In this document: one piece after another, positions 56,277-64,000 of the stretch
Layout: each line of letters starts with the position of its first letter
Position numbering within the stretch: the first letter of the stretch is position 1
Source: Thermoplasmatota archaeon
Lineage (GTDB): Archaea > Thermoplasmatota > Thermoplasmata > Lutacidiplasmatales > JAMCUS01
Assembly: GCA_023379385.1 (NCBI GenBank)
Contig: JAMCUS010000019.1
Location: 1 to 64,000, forward strand
Length of the DNA: 64,000 bases
Direction: 5' to 3'
Notes under the pieces: model-generated
Databases searched by the model: none
What the model was told of the DNA's origin: nothing
What the model saw: the letters and a program-made list of their open reading frames with translations, nothing else
Position numbers and translations under genes: made by a program

Positions 56277-57047
56277 ATGTCTGCAGCAGTGGGCGTGAAG
56301 AAACAAATTAAAGAAAAGGCATTAGAATTGCTTAAAAATGCATCTGATGGATTGCAGTATTCAGAATTGGTGGCTGCGATCAAGGAGGCGCTTCCAGATG
56401 CAAACGAAAATACCATTCACGGTAGTATTTGGAATTTGCATAAAACATGCTCCACACAAGTGAGCAAACCTGCGAGAGGTTTATTTAAATACATTGGTTC
56501 TGGTGTATCAGGTACAGTTACGGGTGGTGTAACTACTACCACCGTTCAGGCCGGAAGAAACGAGAGTTTGTTTTACGATTCCTTTAAAAAGTATTTAACA
56601 GGAGGTCTAGGGGATAGTGATAATGCTATAGTGATAGGTGGGTCCGCCTTTGGTGAGAAATGGAGTACTCCCGACGTGTTAGGTCTGCGTAAATCTGAAC
56701 GTGGTGCTATGGTAGTTTTACCTACTGAGATAACAAGTGCAGAAATAAAAGTAAGTAAGGTTCCACAGGAACTAATAACTGGATTTGGGCAGGCGTGTGT
56801 ATACTTGCTTTTTAGCAATAAGTCTTATCTTGTTGTGCCAAAACAAATCGGTAAGGAAATTTTAGATAGGTTAGATGCGTTGTGTAGGTTATTTAATATT
56901 GGCCTAATACTATTTAACAAAGACAACGTCAATACTCCTGACTATGAAATTAGGGTTAGAGCAACAAAACACGACCCTGACATGTTTTATGTAAATCACT
57001 ATTTGAATAAGCTTTCAGAAAAACAGAAGGATGACCTAAAACTGTAA
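56277..57047 (+). CDS. Winged-helix plus PD-(D/E)XK nuclease-like protein
   Basis: About 256 residues. Residues 5-70 resemble a HARE-HTH/winged-helix domain (ALELLKNASDGLQYSELVAA, HGSIWNLHKTC). After a Gly/Thr linker, residues 90-200 look like a restriction-endonuclease fold: STPDVLGLRKSE with a candidate Asp, then ITSAEIKVSK giving E-x-K, followed by the helix QELITGFGQACVYLLFSNK and a strand SYLVVPK typical of the core. It may be an orphan restriction or defence nuclease, but the homology is my own reading and the catalytic residues are tentative. ATG 56277 follows GTGAGGAT. It stands alone next to a repeat-rich gap. Confidence 0.55.
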   Translation: MSAAVGVKKQIKEKALELLKNASDGLQYSELVAAIKEALPDANENTIHGSIWNLHKTCSTQVSKPARGLFKYIGSGVSGTVTGGVTTTTVQAGRNESLFYDSFKKYLTGGLGDSDNAIVIGGSAFGEKWSTPDVLGLRKSERGAMVVLPTEITSAEIKVSKVPQELITGFGQACVYLLFSNKSYLVVPKQIGKEILDRLDALCRLFNIGLILFNKDNVNTPDYEIRVRATKHDPDMFYVNHYLNKLSEKQKDDLKL

Positions 57048-57157
57048 AATGCTTATACAAACTGAGAAAGAATTTAATAATAGCAATATGTCAGTCAGCA
57101 AAAACAATAACTGCTTAAGAGGTCATTTCTATGAAAAAAAAGAGGTTTGAAAAAAGC

Positions 57158-57250
57158 TTTGACAGGCAGTAAAAGAATGCTCAAAAATGATGTTTTTAGT
57201 TAAAAAAGAGATCTTTTGAGTGTGAATTTTTGAAAATTTTATTGATTTTG
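57158..57250. repeat. Partial MITE-like repeat (copy C)
   Basis: Reverse-oriented relative to copy A. TTTGACAGGCAGTAAAAG is the terminal repeat, and TGAGTGTGAATTTTTGAAAA matches the complement of the copy-A interior. The far terminal repeat is missing. Confidence 0.72.
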
Positions 57251-57254
57251 GGTT

Positions 57255-57332
57255 GCTAGTACTTAACTGCATAAGTTACTAATCGTATTCCTAAGTTGAG
57301 GTCCCTTAACTTCCCGTTTCCTCCATACGAAT
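57255..57332. repeat. Second interspersed repeat, copy 2
   Basis: Read on the minus strand it runs ATTCGTATGGA...CTTAGGAATACGAT...ACTAGC, the counterpart of 37563-37641. It directly abuts MITE copy C here, whereas in the other locus the two repeats are 132 bp apart. Confidence 0.55.
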
Positions 57333-57816
57333 GGTACTGCATGTTCATTGTAATTCTTTACAAATTTTGTATCTGTTTAGCCTATAGTCCAGACTGTAAG
57401 AATGCCTTAAAGAGGGACACATTGATAATAAACTGATAAGACCGTTTAAGAGGATGGACAACCCATTGACCAGTTATGCAAAAACAGTTCCAAAAGTTGA
57501 TAATAAATGGGAAATAAAAGACACTAGCACAGAGCTAAACAGATACCAAATTTTTTATCGTTGTTAATAGCTTATCTGTGTTCTTGACAATTCACTTGCC
57601 CATAACATATAATACAGGCAGGTATATAAGGTCGTCTATTAATGCAGTTAAGTAATAGGTGCATCATTTCACGTATGGTGGTACGTACTATCTGAAAAAA
57701 ACAGGGTTTACTGGCATTCAATTATTTATAGTGATTGCTCTAACGGTTAATAATGTCCGTAGGGTTAGAATATATTTGAGTTAGATATATATCATAATAA
57801 CAATTTACATAGATCA

Positions 57817-58380
57817 ATGTCTAATGACGATAATTTACTTGATAAAAGTCCAGAAGCGATAAAGAGATATGCTCTATTCTCTTATATCTTTTCCATGGTA
57901 GCTATATTTATATTTTTAATATGGCTATTATCTAGTATTATCGCAATTATATCTGTTATTACCTCTAAAACTGATCTAATATCTGCAGTTACATATATGG
58001 TTGAAGCTGTAGTTGCATTTTTATTTATTTTGGTTAGCTTTTTTGTATGTTATCCTGCCATAGAGACTGTATATCATTTGAGTAGAGATGATAAATTTAA
58101 CGATATGCTAACCAGTATATCTGAAAATATTATTTTAATTACTATAATATTCAACGGCTTAATAAGTGGAATATTCCTTCTGCTTATTGAAGATGCATTA
58201 AGATCCTATAAAAGCGAAGCTATACCAACACCACCTAATGAAATACATGCATCACCTGAACCACAAAAAGAAAACATACAAAAAAATGTTACCGATAAAT
58301 CCATATGCCCCATTCATCATAATAAAATGATATATGAAAATGAAAGATGGTTTTGTCCACTATGCAGAAAATATTGGTAA
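57817..58380 (+). CDS. Membrane protein with C-terminal zinc-ribbon-like motif
   Basis: 187 residues. Three or so transmembrane helices are predicted (about 23-47, 58-82 and 100-123), then a polar linker and a C-terminal segment with CPIHHNKM and WFCPLCRKYW. The Cys/His spacing suggests a single zinc site on the cytoplasmic side. I do not recognise a family. The ATG lies about 30 bp after AGATATATATC, a TATA-like sequence, so the transcript may be leaderless. It precedes tRNA-Gly on the same strand by 96 bp. Confidence 0.65.
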   Translation: MSNDDNLLDKSPEAIKRYALFSYIFSMVAIFIFLIWLLSSIIAIISVITSKTDLISAVTYMVEAVVAFLFILVSFFVCYPAIETVYHLSRDDKFNDMLTSISENIILITIIFNGLISGIFLLLIEDALRSYKSEAIPTPPNEIHASPEPQKENIQKNVTDKSICPIHHNKMIYENERWFCPLCRKYW

Positions 58381-58476
58381 TTTTATAGAAAAGTAATGGG
58401 AATTGGAGATGCAGTAAATCATTAATCATCAACCTGAATAAAAACTAAATACTAATTTTGTCTATAGGGCTTTGGT

Positions 58477-58575
58477 GCAGGTGTGGTCTAGTGGTAGGAT
58501 CTTAGCCTTCCATTGGGTAAGAAGATAGCTAATAACCCGGGTTCAAATGGTATTCTGAAAATCCCGGCACCTGCA
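58477..58575 (+). tRNA. tRNA-Gly (anticodon UCC) with two introns
   Basis: 99 bases, 71 after removing two inferred 14-nt introns. Acceptor GCAGGTG/CACCTGC, discriminator A. Anticodon stem TTAGC/GCTAA, loop CTTCCA+A. Intron 1 (58513-58526) is at the canonical 37/38 site: central helix CTTC/GAAG, bulges CA|T and AT|A. Intron 2 (58548-58561) is in the T-loop at 59/60: central helix TTCA/TGAA, bulges AA|T and AA|T, outer helix CCGGG/CCCGG. Splicing restores TTCAAAT. The T-loop intron matches that of tRNA-Leu in position, central helix and ending TGAAAA. No CCA is encoded. Confidence 0.92.
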
Positions 58576-58629
58576 TTTAACCCTATAAGGATGTGAATTA
58601 TTCTGAATTCATAGGCATTCATTCAAAAT

Positions 58630-60117
58630 TTAACTGGGAAATAGTTTTTTTATTATATGTATTATAAAAGATGGAATTCCCAGTGGTTTAAGCAGTGTAT
58701 CTACATCATTTTTTCGGAATTCCCTGAGAATGCTGAGTATAATGAAGTATATGATAAATCCTATAATCCACACCGATAAAAGATCATACCATCTGTTTAA
58801 AGGAATTATATGATTTATCAAAGCGAGTGCTACGAATGATGCAGAAGCTGAAAAAAGAATAATAACAACTGATTTTATGTCTGGATATAGTTTTAAGAAT
58901 TCATATCCAACAACGATTGAGATTGAAGCAGTAATTATTGAAGAAAACAAAACTGCCAATGCTGCACCAAGCATACCAATGGACGGTATCAGAACAATTG
59001 ATATTGATATTGTTATCAGAAGTTTTAAAATGGTAAAATATAGCTGAAACCTCTGTTTATCTATTGCCATAAGAAATGTGCTATACATGTACAGATATCC
59101 CTGCGGGATCACTGAAATGGTGAGAATTACCACTTCTGGAGATACAACAATAAATGCATTGCTATATAGTATGTGTAAAAGGTTTACCCTGTATACAATT
59201 ATAAATAAAACTAGTGGTGCTATAATCACTAAGAAATAACGTTGTATGGTAATGAATCTGTTTGCCAATGCATCTCCATTACCATGGCTTTTGAAAAAAC
59301 TTACCAGATCTGGAAAAAGCAGTGTTGTTATTATACCCGGTATGATCAAAAGCATTCCTAAAAATCCTTTTGATATGCTATATAATCCAAGAAGAAAGAC
59401 AGAGCCATATATTGAGATCAGAAAATTATCTGCCATTTGAGAAAAATAGCCGATTGCATTTGCCACTCCTATAGGTAATGAAAAGAGGAACATTTTTTTT
59501 AACATTAACCAGTTAAATTTACTAATGGACATGAAAAGCAGTACAAAAGAAAGTATTGAACAGATCAATGCTGCATAAAGAAATGAGAGCATAAGAGAAC
59601 TGGTTGTTTTTATAAATATTGCAGAGTAGGAAATCAGTATGGTACGGAGCGTATATTCTATGATATTAGGTAGCTGTGAGTATAATGTTCTACCCTTTGC
59701 TATGTTGAGTCTAGCAAAAACTCTGGTAGGTACCCACACTACTGGAATCAGTGCCGCTATCTGTACAGCAAAAACATCATTTATATTGAAAAATTGAGAA
59801 ATCTGCTGGGAAAATAAAATTATCACAAAAGCAACCAGGCCCGTAGTTATAAAACGATAAATAATGTATGTTCCAACAACCTCTTTTTCTGCAGTTCCAG
59901 AGGCAATTTCACGTTCAAAGGCAGTACTTACACCTATATCTGCCAACCCTGTTATCATGTTTATAACAAGGACCAGAAACATGTAGGAACCGAAAACGAT
60001 CAAGCCTTCTTTACTTACACCCAGATATCTTGCCATAAAGAAGGTAGCAATATATCCTATAATCTGAAAATAAATATTTGATATAAACAGATAAAAAGAT
60101 CGTTTCACTAAACTCAT
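58630..60117 (-). CDS. Polysaccharide-type flippase (MATE/MOP superfamily)
   Basis: 495 residues with about 12-14 transmembrane helices, the normal topology of Wzx/RfbX-like lipid-linked oligosaccharide exporters. SLVKRSFYLFISNIYFQIIG at the N-terminus and LGVSKEGLIVFGSYMF, GLADIGVSTAFEREIA in helix 2 are typical of the polysaccharide-synthesis flippase group. It probably moves a lipid-linked sugar across the membrane for surface glycans or protein N-glycosylation, which would suit the many Asn-X-Ser/Thr sites of the surface proteins here. It lies 21 bp downstream of asnS on the same strand, so co-transcription is likely. No glycosyltransferase is adjacent. Confidence 0.85.
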   Translation of the reverse strand: MSLVKRSFYLFISNIYFQIIGYIATFFMARYLGVSKEGLIVFGSYMFLVLVINMITGLADIGVSTAFEREIASGTAEKEVVGTYIIYRFITTGLVAFVIILFSQQISQFFNINDVFAVQIAALIPVVWVPTRVFARLNIAKGRTLYSQLPNIIEYTLRTILISYSAIFIKTTSSLMLSFLYAALICSILSFVLLFMSISKFNWLMLKKMFLFSLPIGVANAIGYFSQMADNFLISIYGSVFLLGLYSISKGFLGMLLIIPGIITTLLFPDLVSFFKSHGNGDALANRFITIQRYFLVIIAPLVLFIIVYRVNLLHILYSNAFIVVSPEVVILTISVIPQGYLYMYSTFLMAIDKQRFQLYFTILKLLITISISIVLIPSIGMLGAALAVLFSSIITASISIVVGYEFLKLYPDIKSVVIILFSASASFVALALINHIIPLNRWYDLLSVWIIGFIIYFIILSILREFRKNDVDTLLKPLGIPSFIIHIIKKLFPS

Positions 60118-60138
60118 TAACAGAACACCCGTTATTCT

Positions 60139-61437
60139 CTACGGTGTATATCTGTTGGTAGTGCGAGGATATGGGATGGTATCCCTTATATGTTCCGCTT
60201 TGGCTATCCATCTGGTAACTCTCTCTACTCCAACTCCAAATCCAGAATGCGTCACATTACCGAATCTTCTCAGATCAAAATACCAGTCGTATTTGCTTAC
60301 ATCTGCATTTTCGTTTATTAATCTTTTTTTCATATACTCTATATCATTGGACCTTTCACTTCCCCCTATGATTTCACCGAAACCTTCTGGTGCCAAAAGA
60401 TCTGCATTTTCAACGGTTTTTCCATCATCGGAAAGTTTCATATAAAATGCCTTTATCTCGGCCGGATAATGTGTGACAAAAATTGGCTCTTGTTCATCGA
60501 TTGTCAATGCATGTTCCTCTTCTGCTCCAAAATCATCTCCCCAATGTATATCAAATCCTTTATCAGAAAGGATCTGAATTGCCTTTTCATATTTTATTTT
60601 TCTGAATGGTGGGTTAATATTTTTTAAAATCTCTATATCTCTGTGCAACTGTTCCAATTCATTGGCTCGTTCCTTAATTACTGTTTCACATATTGTTGTC
60701 ATAAGGTCTTCCTGGATTTTTATATTCTTGGCAAGAGGAGTCCATGCCTCCTCTGCTTCAAGAATCCAGAATTCAGTTAAATGCCTTCTGGTCCTTGATT
60801 TTTCTGCTCTGAATGATGGCGTTATGCTCCATACGTTTTCCAGTGAATATATAAGCGATTCCAAATACAGCTGTGCACTTTGGGAAAGGTATGCTTTATT
60901 ACCAAAATAATCAAAAGAGAATAAGGTGGCACCTCCTTCACATGCATTACCTGTTATTATAGGTGGTGTTACCTCAAAAAAAAGATTATCATCAAAATAT
61001 TTTTTTGCTCCTTTTAAAATGGTAGATTTTATCTTAAATATGTTTGTTAAATCTGTTGATCTTATGGTTAAGTGCCTGTTATCAAGAAGAAACGCTTCGT
61101 TCTGATCTTTAAATATTGGAAAATTCTCTGCTTTATGAACCAGATTAAAATTTGTTACATGAATTTCCAGACCATTAGGAGCCCTTTTATCTTCATATAA
61201 TGTACCTGTAACCTCTATAGATGATTCAACCAATGCCTTTTCTATTTCGTTATACTTTTTTTCATCTATGTTTTTTTTGGATACGGTTACCTGTATTATA
61301 CCTGTAGAATCTCTGATAATAGCAAAGACAACTCCTCCACTGGACCTTATCCTCCAAATCCATCCGCGTATTGACTTTACCGTTCCTACCTCTTTTAAAT
61401 TTAGCAGATCCTTTATATGTGTATAATCTTGTTCCAT
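60139..61437 (-). CDS. asnS: Asparaginyl-tRNA synthetase
   Basis: 432 residues, class IIb. It charges tRNA-Asn with asparagine. An N-terminal OB anticodon-binding domain (about 15-105) has VKSIRGWIWRIRSSGG. The catalytic domain shows motif 2 SFRAEKSRTRRHLTEFWILEAE near residue 215 and LLAPEGFGEIIGGSER, a segment favouring AsnRS over AspRS. Motif 3 is SGFGVGVERVTRWI, then IRDTIPYPRT. The alternative, an AspRS, usually ends in DIREVxxFPR. Having AsnRS means the cell need not use the Asp-tRNA-Asn transamidation route. Confidence 0.9.
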   Translation of the reverse strand: MEQDYTHIKDLLNLKEVGTVKSIRGWIWRIRSSGGVVFAIIRDSTGIIQVTVSKKNIDEKKYNEIEKALVESSIEVTGTLYEDKRAPNGLEIHVTNFNLVHKAENFPIFKDQNEAFLLDNRHLTIRSTDLTNIFKIKSTILKGAKKYFDDNLFFEVTPPIITGNACEGGATLFSFDYFGNKAYLSQSAQLYLESLIYSLENVWSITPSFRAEKSRTRRHLTEFWILEAEEAWTPLAKNIKIQEDLMTTICETVIKERANELEQLHRDIEILKNINPPFRKIKYEKAIQILSDKGFDIHWGDDFGAEEEHALTIDEQEPIFVTHYPAEIKAFYMKLSDDGKTVENADLLAPEGFGEIIGGSERSNDIEYMKKRLINENADVSKYDWYFDLRRFGNVTHSGFGVGVERVTRWIAKAEHIRDTIPYPRTTNRYTP

Positions 61438-61585
61438 ATCCTTTAACCAGTTTCAAATATGGTTATGTTTATTATAAATGTTTCTTATTTGTTTATTTGT
61501 ATACTTGTATATTTATACAATCTGATACTTTATGGAATCTTTGATAGATGCAGTGTAGAGAACAGAAATGTGCTTTGAGCCAAAA

Positions 61586-63025
61586 TTAAAAGTCACTTCT
61601 GTGCTTCATCGTTCCGACTTGCATATCTTTACGATATGTAGAGGTTGAAATCTCAGCAGGCTTTTTATTCTCTTTGATAAGGGAGTTCCACACTAGCCGT
61701 ATGTACTTCTTTCTTATATTGTGAGCAGCGTTAAGGTTCCTATCCATTACTAATCCGCAGTTATTACAACTATGAATTCTTATAGATAATCCCTTTTTTA
61801 CTACTACGCCACAGGAGGAGCATATTTGACTTGTCCCTCTTGGATTTACAAACTCTATGTATTTACCAGCACTTTCAGCTTGGTAAACACACTGGTCTAT
61901 CAGTTTGCTCCATGAATCGTCTGATATACTCTTCGCCAGATTGTGAATCTGTACCATTACCTGAACATTTAAATCTTCAAATACGGTTACATTTCCACTC
62001 CTTATTATTTCATTGTATGCTTTATGCAGGTTATCTTTTCGTGCATTTGCTAACTTACGCTGTTTTTAGCTAATTTCTTTCTTATTTTATTCCTGTTACA
62101 ATAGTTTTGCATATACATGTAAAAATAAAAATGCCATTTCTATTTATTTATTGATAACCAGATGTTGATTTTAAATATTATAAAATATTAAAGATTATTT
62201 AATATTCTGTAATTCTGTGCCATCCATTGAATCTGGAGGTCAATAAATATTTTTATATGATGAAATGAATGTAAAACTATTGCCTGTTATAAGAGTGTTT
62301 TTTGTTCTAGATAGTTGTTTCTGTAATGTTTTGATACTATTTTCATATCCCTTTATTAATTTCGGATTATCTATTTCTTTAACTTCAGTACCGTTGGTTA
62401 ACACGGCCAATTTGTTTATGCCTACGTCTACGCCCGTAATAGATTTGGGGTTGTATTTCAGTTATATCCATTGAGATAATGTCAGGGAATTCTATAGCAA
62501 AGGAAGCGAACCAATCGCCACCTTGATCTCCTTTAATAGTGCATGTCTTGATTTTACCAACATTTATATCTCTGCTTATAATGGCTTTGATATTACCAAT
62601 CTTGCTTAACTGCAGAATACCTTTTTTAGAACCGTTGTTTTTATGGATTAATTTGAAACTGAGTTGAGGATAAGTCAATGAGTTACAATTCTGTTTATAT
62701 TTATAACGTGGAAATCCAGCCTTCTTACCATTTTCACCTTTACTTTAACCCGATCAAAGAATCCTTTATAAGATTTATCCAGACGGTTAACTACATCGCA
62801 TAAAACCTGAGAATGAATATTTTTATATTATGGGTTATTTAATTTAACAGCTGGAAGTTCGTTCTGTTGTGATTTATAGTTAATAGAAGTCTGGAATAAT
62901 CTATAAGCTTCTTTACGTCTGGTAAGAGCATTGTTATATAATTGCCCGCATGGTTCCAACTGATAATCTAATATTTTAGTAATTTTCTTATTGGGATATA
63001 ATCTGCATTGATAAGTTCTTATCAT
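61586..63025 (-). pseudogene. IS605-family tnpB, broken into fragments
   Basis: Three pieces in order on the minus strand. At 62828-63025 is the N-terminus (MIRTYQCRLYPNKK). At 62385-62678 is the middle (IKTCTIKGDQGGDWFASFAI), and a shifted frame then gives SITGVDVGINKLAVLTNGTE, the RuvC-I site. At 61586-61957 is the C-terminus with zinc finger CSSCG/CNNCG and MDRNLNAAHNI, where the RuvC-III Asp has become Asn. Frameshifts near 62460 and 62700-62830, and further stops between 61960 and 62260, inactivate it. The end QVGTMKHRSDF corresponds to the relic tails at 15301 and 45571. No tnpA is nearby. Confidence 0.85.
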
Positions 63026-63232
63026 AACAATTTATATATTGGATGCATACATATGCACCTTATTGAAAAAATTGTGGAAGTCTGATTGATGAAGCAGGGA
63101 AGAGATGTTTAGTTTAGTTTAGTCTCAAAGCCACAGAAATGCAAAACTTAATATGTACGTCTAAAAATAAAATTATTAAATTAATGAGGGTATATTTATA
63201 TATTGAAAACCATATGTATTTTACAGGTCCAT

Positions 63233-64000
63233 ATGGTTAAACCGATTCTTAGACGTTTAAAGGAGAATACAATCTTTCTTATTTTATTGATTACATATTC
63301 TGGTAAAAACAATACCCCTAAAGTTATATCAAAAAAAACAGATATGACTCTGCAAGGTGCTTTACAATATGTTAAAGAGATGAATAAAATGGGATTGGTT
63401 GAATATGAAAACAGACGTATAAAAATTACTATGAAGGGAATACAGTATATGCAGGATTATCACAAGGAATTTACTAACTTTATAAAAAATGTAGGGTTGG
63501 ATCTAAATATAATTGATAAATGCAGTGCAGTTGCTGAAGAAGATATTAAGCATGGCGATAAGGTGCATCTGTTTATGCAGGGCGGAATTATGACAGCCTA
63601 TAAAACAAAACACTCCCTTTCCTATGGCATAGCTGTAACAGATTCAAAAAAAGGGGAGGTTGTGGTAATAAGCAATTTAAGGGGATTGTTGAAATTTCCA
63701 TACGGTACCGTTTATGTCGTCAGGATATACTATGGACTAAAAGAAAACGGTGATAAATTAAAAGAGTTTATGAATAAAAATAATATAAAGATTGCAGGAG
63801 TTGAGGGCATTGAGGCGTTATGGTATTGTAAAAAATTTCATATTAATACTGATATATCGTTCGGTGCAATATATGGCGTCATAGATGCTGCAATTAGAGG
63901 ATTAGATGTGATTTTTTTTGTATCGGGATTGGAATTTTCTGATATAATGAATGAATTCAAAAAAGCGTGTGATAAATATCCTGTATTAAACATAAAAAAC
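63233..64000 (+). CDS. Winged-helix transcriptional regulator, DUF7839-like (3' partial)
   Basis: 256 residues visible, frame open to the window end. Residues 3-75 form a winged helix (ISKKTDMTLQGALQYVKEMN as recognition helix, VEYENRRIKITMKG wing). CSAVAEEDIKHGDKVHLFMQGG and GIAVTDSKKGEVVVISNLRG then resemble the effector-like domain of archaeal DUF7839 regulators. A second alpha/beta region begins near 175 (GVEGIEALWYCKKF). ATG 63233 follows TTTATATATT at 63195-63204 by about 30 bp, so the message is probably leaderless. Ligand and targets unknown. Confidence 0.75.
   Translation, partial: MVKPILRRLKENTIFLILLITYSGKNNTPKVISKKTDMTLQGALQYVKEMNKMGLVEYENRRIKITMKGIQYMQDYHKEFTNFIKNVGLDLNIIDKCSAVAEEDIKHGDKVHLFMQGGIMTAYKTKHSLSYGIAVTDSKKGEVVVISNLRGLLKFPYGTVYVVRIYYGLKENGDKLKEFMNKNNIKIAGVEGIEALWYCKKFHINTDISFGAIYGVIDAAIRGLDVIFFVSGLEFSDIMNEFKKACDKYPVLNIKN

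Larger units (their letters stand above)
57048..57816. other. Repeat-rich intergenic region
   Basis: 769 bp without a convincing gene. It contains the MITE-like copy C (57158-57250) immediately followed by the second repeat (57255-57332). A frame of 55 codons at 57400-57567 (ATG at 57454) looks coding-like but is too short and unsupported, possibly a transposase vestige. The right end must hold the promoter of the membrane-protein gene at 57817. Confidence 0.6.

Noticed and set aside
58477-58575. Reading the tRNA-Gly locus as a degenerate or pseudo-tRNA
   Set aside because: All stems are perfect once the two inserts are removed, and the inserts obey splice-motif geometry.

Overview
The window looks like a chromosome segment of a low-GC euryarchaeon of the Thermoplasmata, probably the Thermoplasmatales or a close uncultured relative. 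The evidence is the gene set: DNA polymerase D small subunit, topoisomerase VI A and B, prefoldin, FtsY, Csl4, archaeal phosphopantothenate synthetase, geranylgeranylglyceryl-phosphate synthase, type IV pilin and a sedolisin-type acid protease. It also carries a lone 23S rRNA gene with no 16S, 5S or tRNA beside it, which is typical of that group. TATA-like boxes close to start codons and GGTG/GAGG ribosome-binding sites are archaeal. I cannot name the species.

Layout. 0-8.3 kb: a giant beta-helix surface protein (N-terminus outside the window), a ClC channel, ThiL and a coiled-coil protein. 8.4-15 kb: aminotransferase, UMP kinase, PolD small subunit, a small element with inverted-repeat ends, prefoldin alpha-ftsY, and a TrmJ-like methylase. 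15-21 kb: a TnpB relic, amino-acid permease, glutamate dehydrogenase and a secreted sedolisin, which together suggest growth on peptides and amino acids. 21-29.8 kb (minus strand): topoisomerase VI operon, a metal transporter with a DtxR-type regulator, a Cys-phosphatase-like protein, DUF2070 protein, GGGP synthase and a membrane protein. 29.9-33 kb: 23S rRNA (minus) enclosed by a long processing stem. 33-34.6 kb: phosphopantothenate synthetase, Nudix hydrolase and tRNA-Val. 34.7-37.7 kb: a graveyard of IS630 and IS110 remnants and small repeats. 37.7-40 kb: CoaD fusion, Csl4, rRNA methylase and an intron-rich tRNA-Leu. 40.4-49 kb: pilin, PEP synthase, a small ferredoxin, an AroD-AroE fusion, an aspartase/fumarase, a TnpB with damaged catalytic motifs and Pcm. 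49-56 kb: aconitase, a three-gene operon (aminotransferase, TrmI, CBS-ParB) and an acyl-CoA dehydrogenase. 56-64 kb: an orphan wHTH/nuclease-like gene, a membrane protein, an intron-bearing tRNA-Gly, a flippase, AsnRS, a shattered tnpB and a wHTH regulator running off the end.

The most unusual observation is in the tRNAs. tRNA-Leu(UAA) appears to carry three tiny introns (D-loop, anticodon loop, T-loop) and tRNA-Gly(UCC) two (anticodon loop, T-loop). Each can be folded into a bulge-helix-bulge motif whose removal restores a normal tRNA. The T-loop introns sit at the same position (59/60) in both genes. The pre-23S stem contains a similar motif, so one splicing endonuclease could serve all of them. 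A family of about 120-bp MITE-like repeats (four copies), a second repeat pair and several TnpB fragments show past mobile-element traffic.
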